64,000 bases of DNA from Streptomyces sp. TLI_235. GTDB lineage: Bacteria; Actinomycetota; Actinomycetes; Streptomycetales; Streptomycetaceae. Positions 60,498-64,000 of the stretch are shown piece by piece. The DNA is taken from positions 1,798,001-1,862,000 of the forward strand of contig NSGV01000002.1 in the NCBI GenBank assembly GCA_002300355.1, written 5' to 3'. Each line of letters begins with the position of its first letter. The stretch's first letter is position 1. The notes under the pieces are model-generated. The model had not been told where the DNA came from, made no database searches, and saw only the letters and a program-made list of their open reading frames with translations. The translations under genes were made by a program, and so were the position numbers.

Positions 60498-61976
60498 CTA
60501 CCAGCCGATGCCGAGCGTCAGGGCGGCCGGCGGCCGGGCGTTGCCGAGGATCTGAACCGTGGAACGGTCGTTGACGTCGTCGTACGGGAAGGCGTAGGAG
60601 CGCCCGTTCAGGCCGACGCCGTGGAAGTAGGCGGCGTAGTCGTTCTTCGCGGCGCCCGTGTAGTACGCCGACGGCGTGTACCAACTCGCCGGATCGAGCG
60701 CCACCCCGCGGTTGAAGGCGGCACAGAACTCGGCACCCAGCTGCTTCTCGACGTCCGAGCCGGAGGCCAGCGCGCCCGCGCAGGCGAACACGTCCGAGGA
60801 GGTCGGCTTGGCCAGGGTGAACGGGCCCGCACCGTTCTTGGTGAAGGTGAGTGTGCTGCCCGAGACCCGGCCGGTGAAGGTCTCGCCGAGCCTGGTCAGG
60901 GTGAACTGGTGGCCGGTGTAGTACGCCCAGGCCTGGTCGACGGCCGCCTGCAGGTAGGACGCCTGGGCACCGCCGGGCAGGAAGTCGGAGGCGGAGCGCG
61001 GGGCGGTGATCCGGTAGGTGCTCTGCAGCGGACGGAACGCGGCGCCGACGGCCGCCGCGTAGCCGGACATCACCTCGGCACGGGTCCCGGTGATGCCCTG
61101 GGTGGTGTCGTAGCCGGAGGAGGGCTGCTGGAGTCGGGCGGTCATCGGGAAGCCGAACTGGTCGACCTGGGTGGTGTTGCCGCCGAAGGCGACCTCGCCG
61201 GACACATAGGTGTACTCGTACCAGTCGTAGTACACGTCGGCGTTGGGGTCGGCCGGGTTGCGCAGGTCGGGCCCGCCCCAGCCCTGGTCGTCGGGCGAGA
61301 CGGGGATGTACATCGGCGAACCGAGCGAGACGTAGATGCGGCCGCCCCGGATCGCGGCGGGCGACGGCACGGTGGCGGTCCGGGCCAGGGTGAAGGACAT
61401 GTCGGGGTAGTTCACCCCGTTCTTGACGAGGTGCCCGGGGGCCGTCGCGTCGAGGTGGTTGATCCGGGCGGTGGTGCCGTCCGGCCTCAGGTACGACCAC
61501 TGGCCGGGGACGACCTGGCCCAGCACGGTGACGTAGATCTGCGCGTCGCTCCAGGTGCCGCGGGTGTCGTTGCGGAACACGATCGGGAAGGCGCCGTTCC
61601 CGCCGGACGGGGGCGGCACGGTCGGCGAGGGGGTCGGCGTGGCGCCGCCCGTGACCGTGTGGGCGAAGTGCGGGGTGTCGTACAGCGGGCCGTTCTTCTC
61701 GTAGGTGAACCAGTAGTCCAGCCTGGCGCCCTCGGGCAGCGGGGCTGTGGTCTTCGTCCACGTGCCCGCGGCGTTGTCCATCCGGAAGTTCTGCTGGCCG
61801 GCGCCGTTCACGAGGTAGTGGACGTCGACCAGGGCGGACGGGGCGACCGGCACGAACCTGAACCGGACCAGACCGGCGCCGACCGGCTCGGCACCCTGGG
61901 TGTAGTCGCCGGCGGCCGCGGCGGAGTGCACCCCGGCGAGCAGGGCGCAGAGCAGGAGGAGAAGGGCCGACACCAC
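60498..61976 (-). CDS. Secreted GH64 beta-1,3-glucanase with CBM56-like domain
   Basis: At least 492 residues. A hydrophobic signal segment (SALLLLLCALLAGVHSAAAA) is followed by a CBM56-like glucan-binding domain (residues 25-110, GAGLVRFRFVPVAPSALVDV-HYLVNGAGQQNFRM), a short Pro/Thr linker and the GH64 catalytic domain (FPIVFRNDTRGTWSDAQIYV, then SYAFPYDDVNDRSTVQILG). It would cut beta-1,3-glucan such as fungal wall or curdlan. The GTG at 61976 leaves no basic N-terminus. An ATG at 62062 with GAGAGG 6 nt upstream reads MTRPRPRPQLRPRP; one base lost in the C runs would then lead into RSRFRRPAAPAVVSA. That is probably the true start. Confidence 0.9.
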   Translation of the reverse strand: MVSALLLLLCALLAGVHSAAAAGDYTQGAEPVGAGLVRFRFVPVAPSALVDVHYLVNGAGQQNFRMDNAAGTWTKTTAPLPEGARLDYWFTYEKNGPLYDTPHFAHTVTGGATPTPSPTVPPPSGGNGAFPIVFRNDTRGTWSDAQIYVTVLGQVVPGQWSYLRPDGTTARINHLDATAPGHLVKNGVNYPDMSFTLARTATVPSPAAIRGGRIYVSLGSPMYIPVSPDDQGWGGPDLRNPADPNADVYYDWYEYTYVSGEVAFGGNTTQVDQFGFPMTARLQQPSSGYDTTQGITGTRAEVMSGYAAAVGAAFRPLQSTYRITAPRSASDFLPGGAQASYLQAAVDQAWAYYTGHQFTLTRLGETFTGRVSGSTLTFTKNGAGPFTLAKPTSSDVFACAGALASGSDVEKQLGAEFCAAFNRGVALDPASWYTPSAYYTGAAKNDYAAYFHGVGLNGRSYAFPYDDVNDRSTVQILGNARPPAALTLGIGW

Positions 61977-62090
61977 GGCGGGTGCGGCGGGACGCCGGAA
62001 GCGGGACCGGGCTCGGGGGCGGGGCGGGGGCGGAGTTGGGGTCTGGGTCGGGGTCGGGTCATGACGGGCCTCTCAGCGACGGTGGCAAAT

Positions 62091-62102
62091 GAGAGCGCTC
62101 TC
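62091..62102. promoter_or_regulatory. LacI-type operator, copy 1
   Basis: GAGAGCGCTCTC is a perfect 12-bp palindrome with a central CG, typical of LacI-family sites. It lies 29 bp before the likely GH64 start. Confidence 0.85.
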
Positions 62103-62230
62103 GACCGGAGAGTGACGACCGGATCCCTGACTGTCAATCCATCGGGTCAACTTTCGAAGGAAAGTGCCGGTTCAAGGTCTGATTCTCCTTCAGTTATTGA
62201 CATCAATTGCCGCTCGCCGGTACCAATTTC

Positions 62231-62242
62231 GAGAGCGCTCTC
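62231..62242. promoter_or_regulatory. LacI-type operator, copy 2
   Basis: An identical GAGAGCGCTCTC palindrome, 40 bp before the GH16 ATG. The 140-bp spacing of the two boxes brackets both divergent promoters. No LacI-family gene is in the window. Confidence 0.85.
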
Positions 62243-62281
62243 AGTAGGTTCCCTCCGTCCCCCACCCCACGAGAGGCACCC

Positions 62282-63679
62282 ATGCGGCTCAGACCACGCG
62301 TTCGGCACCTGCTCACCGCGGCCGGCCTGCTCGGCCTGCTGGCCACCGGCCTGGCCGGCACGATGAACGCCGAGGCGAGCGTGCCCCCGGCCCCGTCCGG
62401 CTGGACCCAGGTGTTCGCCGACGACTTCAACGGCCCGGCGGGCAGCGGCGTCAACACCACCAACTGGCGCTACACCACCGGAACCTCCTACCCCGGCGGG
62501 CCGGCCGGCTTCGGCACCGGCGAGATCGAGACGATGACCGCGAGCACCGCCAACGTCGCGCTCGACGGCAGCGGCAACCTGCGGATCACCCCGGTCCGGG
62601 ACGCCGCCGGCAACTGGACCTCCGGCCGGATCGAGACCAACCGGACCGACTTCCAGCCGCCGGCCGGCGGCAAGCTGCGCATCGAGTCCCGGCTGCAGAT
62701 GCCGAACGTCACCGGCGCCGCCGCCAAGGGCTACTGGCCGGCGTTCTGGGCGCTCGGCGAGCCGTTCCGCGGCAACTGGTGGAACTGGCCGGGCATCGGC
62801 GAGATCGACATCATGGAGAACGTCCAGGGCCTCAACAACGTCTGGGCCACCCTGCACTGCGGCACCAGCCCCGGCGGGCCGTGCAACGAGACCACCGGCA
62901 TCGGCGGTCAGCGCGCCTGCACCCCGAGCTGCCAGAGCGGCTTCCACACCTACGCGGTCGAATGGGACCGCTCGACCAGCCCGCAGCAGCTGCGCTGGTA
63001 CCTCGACGGCGTGCAGTTCCACACCGTCAACTCCAACCAGGTGGACGCGGCGACCTGGAACGCCGCCACCAACCACGGCTTCTTCGTCATCCTCAACGTG
63101 GCCATGGGCGGCGGCTTCCCCGGCGCCTTCGGCGGCGGACCGGACGGCGGCACCGTCTCCGGCGTGCCGATGGTGGTCGACTACGTGAGCGTCTGGCAGT
63201 CCGGCGGCGGCAGCACGCCCACCCCGACGCCCACCCCGACGCCGACGCCCACCGGCACCACCCCGCCGGGCAACCGGGACGCCTACAGCCCGATCCAGGC
63301 CGAGTCGTTCAACAGCCAGTCCGGGACGGCCACCGAGACCTGCAGTGAGGGCGGCCAGGACATCGGCTGGCTGGCCAACGGCGACTGGGCGCAGTACAAG
63401 GGCGTCAACTTCGGCTCCACGCCGGCCACCCAGTTCCTCGCCCGGGTCGCCTCCGGCGCGGGCGGCGGGGTCAGCGGCCTGGTGGAGGTCAGGCTCGACA
63501 GCCGCGGCAACGCGCCCGTCGGCTCCTTCGCCGTCGGCGACACCGGCGGCTGGCAGAACTGGCGCACCGTGCCCGCGAACATCTCCGCAGTGACCGGCAC
63601 CCACGACGTGTACCTCACGTTCACCAGCGGCCAGCCGGCCGACTTCGTCAACGTGAACTGGTTCGACTTCGGCCACTGA
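62282..63679 (+). CDS. Secreted GH16 beta-1,3-glucanase (laminarinase) with CBM6-like domain
   Basis: 465 residues. A Sec signal peptide (residues 1-32, RLRPRVRHLLTAAGLLGLLA) is followed by the GH16 domain with the catalytic GEIDIMENVQGLNN (two Glu around one Asp) and W-rich subsites (YWPAFWALGEPFRGNWWNWP). A TPTPTP linker leads to a C-terminal CBM6-like domain (IQAESFNSQSGTATETCSEG, then LANGDWAQYKGVNFG and VNVNWFDFGH). It would hydrolyse internal beta-1,3 bonds of laminarin or fungal glucan. The ATG at 62282 is used. It is divergent from the GH64 enzyme and shares LacI-type boxes. Confidence 0.95.
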   Translation: MRLRPRVRHLLTAAGLLGLLATGLAGTMNAEASVPPAPSGWTQVFADDFNGPAGSGVNTTNWRYTTGTSYPGGPAGFGTGEIETMTASTANVALDGSGNLRITPVRDAAGNWTSGRIETNRTDFQPPAGGKLRIESRLQMPNVTGAAAKGYWPAFWALGEPFRGNWWNWPGIGEIDIMENVQGLNNVWATLHCGTSPGGPCNETTGIGGQRACTPSCQSGFHTYAVEWDRSTSPQQLRWYLDGVQFHTVNSNQVDAATWNAATNHGFFVILNVAMGGGFPGAFGGGPDGGTVSGVPMVVDYVSVWQSGGGSTPTPTPTPTPTPTGTTPPGNRDAYSPIQAESFNSQSGTATETCSEGGQDIGWLANGDWAQYKGVNFGSTPATQFLARVASGAGGGVSGLVEVRLDSRGNAPVGSFAVGDTGGWQNWRTVPANISAVTGTHDVYLTFTSGQPADFVNVNWFDFGH

Positions 63680-63693
63680 CCCCGGCCGACAGC

Positions 63694-63731
63694 GCCGCGC
63701 CGCCGCACCCCTGACAGGGCGGCGGCGCGGC
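63694..63731. terminator. Terminator after the GH16 gene
   Basis: GCCGCGCCGCCGC (63694-63706) pairs perfectly with GCGGCGGCGCGGC (63719-63731), between convergent genes. Confidence 0.85.
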
Positions 63732-63748
63732 CGCGTCCGGGCGCCGCC

Positions 63749-63979
63749 TCACTCGTCGTGCGAGTGCCGGTAGCGCAGCACCGGACCGTCGTGGTCGAGC
63801 CGGTAGACGCTGGTGGTGGGCCAGTACTCGCCCGCCTCGGTGGCGGGGAGTTCCGCGCGGAGGACCATGCGCAGGGAGGGTGGGGGCGCGAAGGCGTGGA
63901 CCCGCTTCAGATGGCCGTCCCAGCGGCCGCCGCAGAGTTCGATGTCCAGGATCGCGAAGGTGGTGGGGGTTCTGGTCAC
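63749..63979 (-). CDS. Small hypothetical protein (76 aa)
   Basis: 76 residues: FAILDIELCGGRWDGHLKRV, HAFAPPPSLRMVLRAELPAT, then VYRLDHDGPVLRYRHSHDE. It reads as a small beta-rich protein without signal peptide or membrane segment. The ending with strands around a YRLDHDGP turn resembles small streptomycete hypothetical proteins, but I cannot name a family. The GTG at 63979 is 21 bp from the window edge; the open frame may extend beyond it. Confidence 0.65.
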   Translation of the reverse strand: MTRTPTTFAILDIELCGGRWDGHLKRVHAFAPPPSLRMVLRAELPATEAGEYWPTTSVYRLDHDGPVLRYRHSHDE

Positions 63980-64000
63980 CCCGGCGATGCTGGCAGCCGA

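Overview
The window is about 64 kb of very GC-rich DNA. Third codon positions are almost always G or C, GTG starts are common, and terminators are long G+C hairpins. The gene content (geosmin synthase, DUF3043 and DUF4191 proteins, an NsdA-like regulator, PspA/PspAA, a WYL regulator, an RsrR-type Rrf2 regulator) points to a streptomycete (Streptomyces or Kitasatospora). Names rest on motifs and remembered family features; no database search was run.

Bases 1-32,980 look like conserved chromosome core. In order they carry: a cut-off acetyltransferase, a PLP decarboxylase, an Lrp regulator and a quinone-reductase-like enzyme; nadA for NAD synthesis; the pspA-pspAA envelope-stress pair; DUF3043 and methyltransferase genes; the cobU-cobT-cobS end of cobalamin assembly; pepA; lpdA-sucB, the E3 and E2 parts of a 2-oxoacid dehydrogenase; several small or regulatory genes; a 3-hydroxybutyrate dehydrogenase, MHS permease and GAF/PucR regulator cluster; lipB-lipA, which make the lipoyl cofactor used by SucB; and glnA behind a four-part GlnR-like box and two terminator hairpins.

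Bases 33,000-45,000 look accessory. They hold regulator/enzyme pairs (WYL/VOC, AlkZ-like protein, XRE regulator, Atu4866-domain protein/amidohydrolase), a 24-bp imperfect inverted repeat with an 87-bp core, a decayed MFS transporter abutting murQ, and a divergent NmrA-rsrR pair bounded by two IS5-type transposase remnants. A second methionine aminopeptidase faces a small XRE regulator across a 22-bp near-palindrome.

Bases 45,000-64,000 hold specialised metabolism and stress functions: a P450, geosmin synthase, a CstR-type sulfur locus (MBL-rhodanese fusion, rhodanese, TauE/SafE permease, CstR repressor, membrane rhodanese) with three matching operator boxes, a TetR/rifampicin-monooxygenase-like pair, a hemerythrin protein, a lipoprotein esterase, and two secreted beta-1,3-glucanases facing each other across two identical LacI-type palindromes.

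Four genes between 43.5 and 52.7 kb (map, geosmin synthase, DUF1152, the MBL-rhodanese fusion), and probably the signal-peptide region of the GH64 glucanase at 62 kb, are each broken by one base in or next to a G/C run. This looks as much like consensus sequencing error as real decay, so these genes should not be called dead without read-level checks. The freshest regulatory observations are a CstR-like box directly upstream of lipA, and the boundaries of the RsrR island falling on the stop codons of both neighbouring genes.
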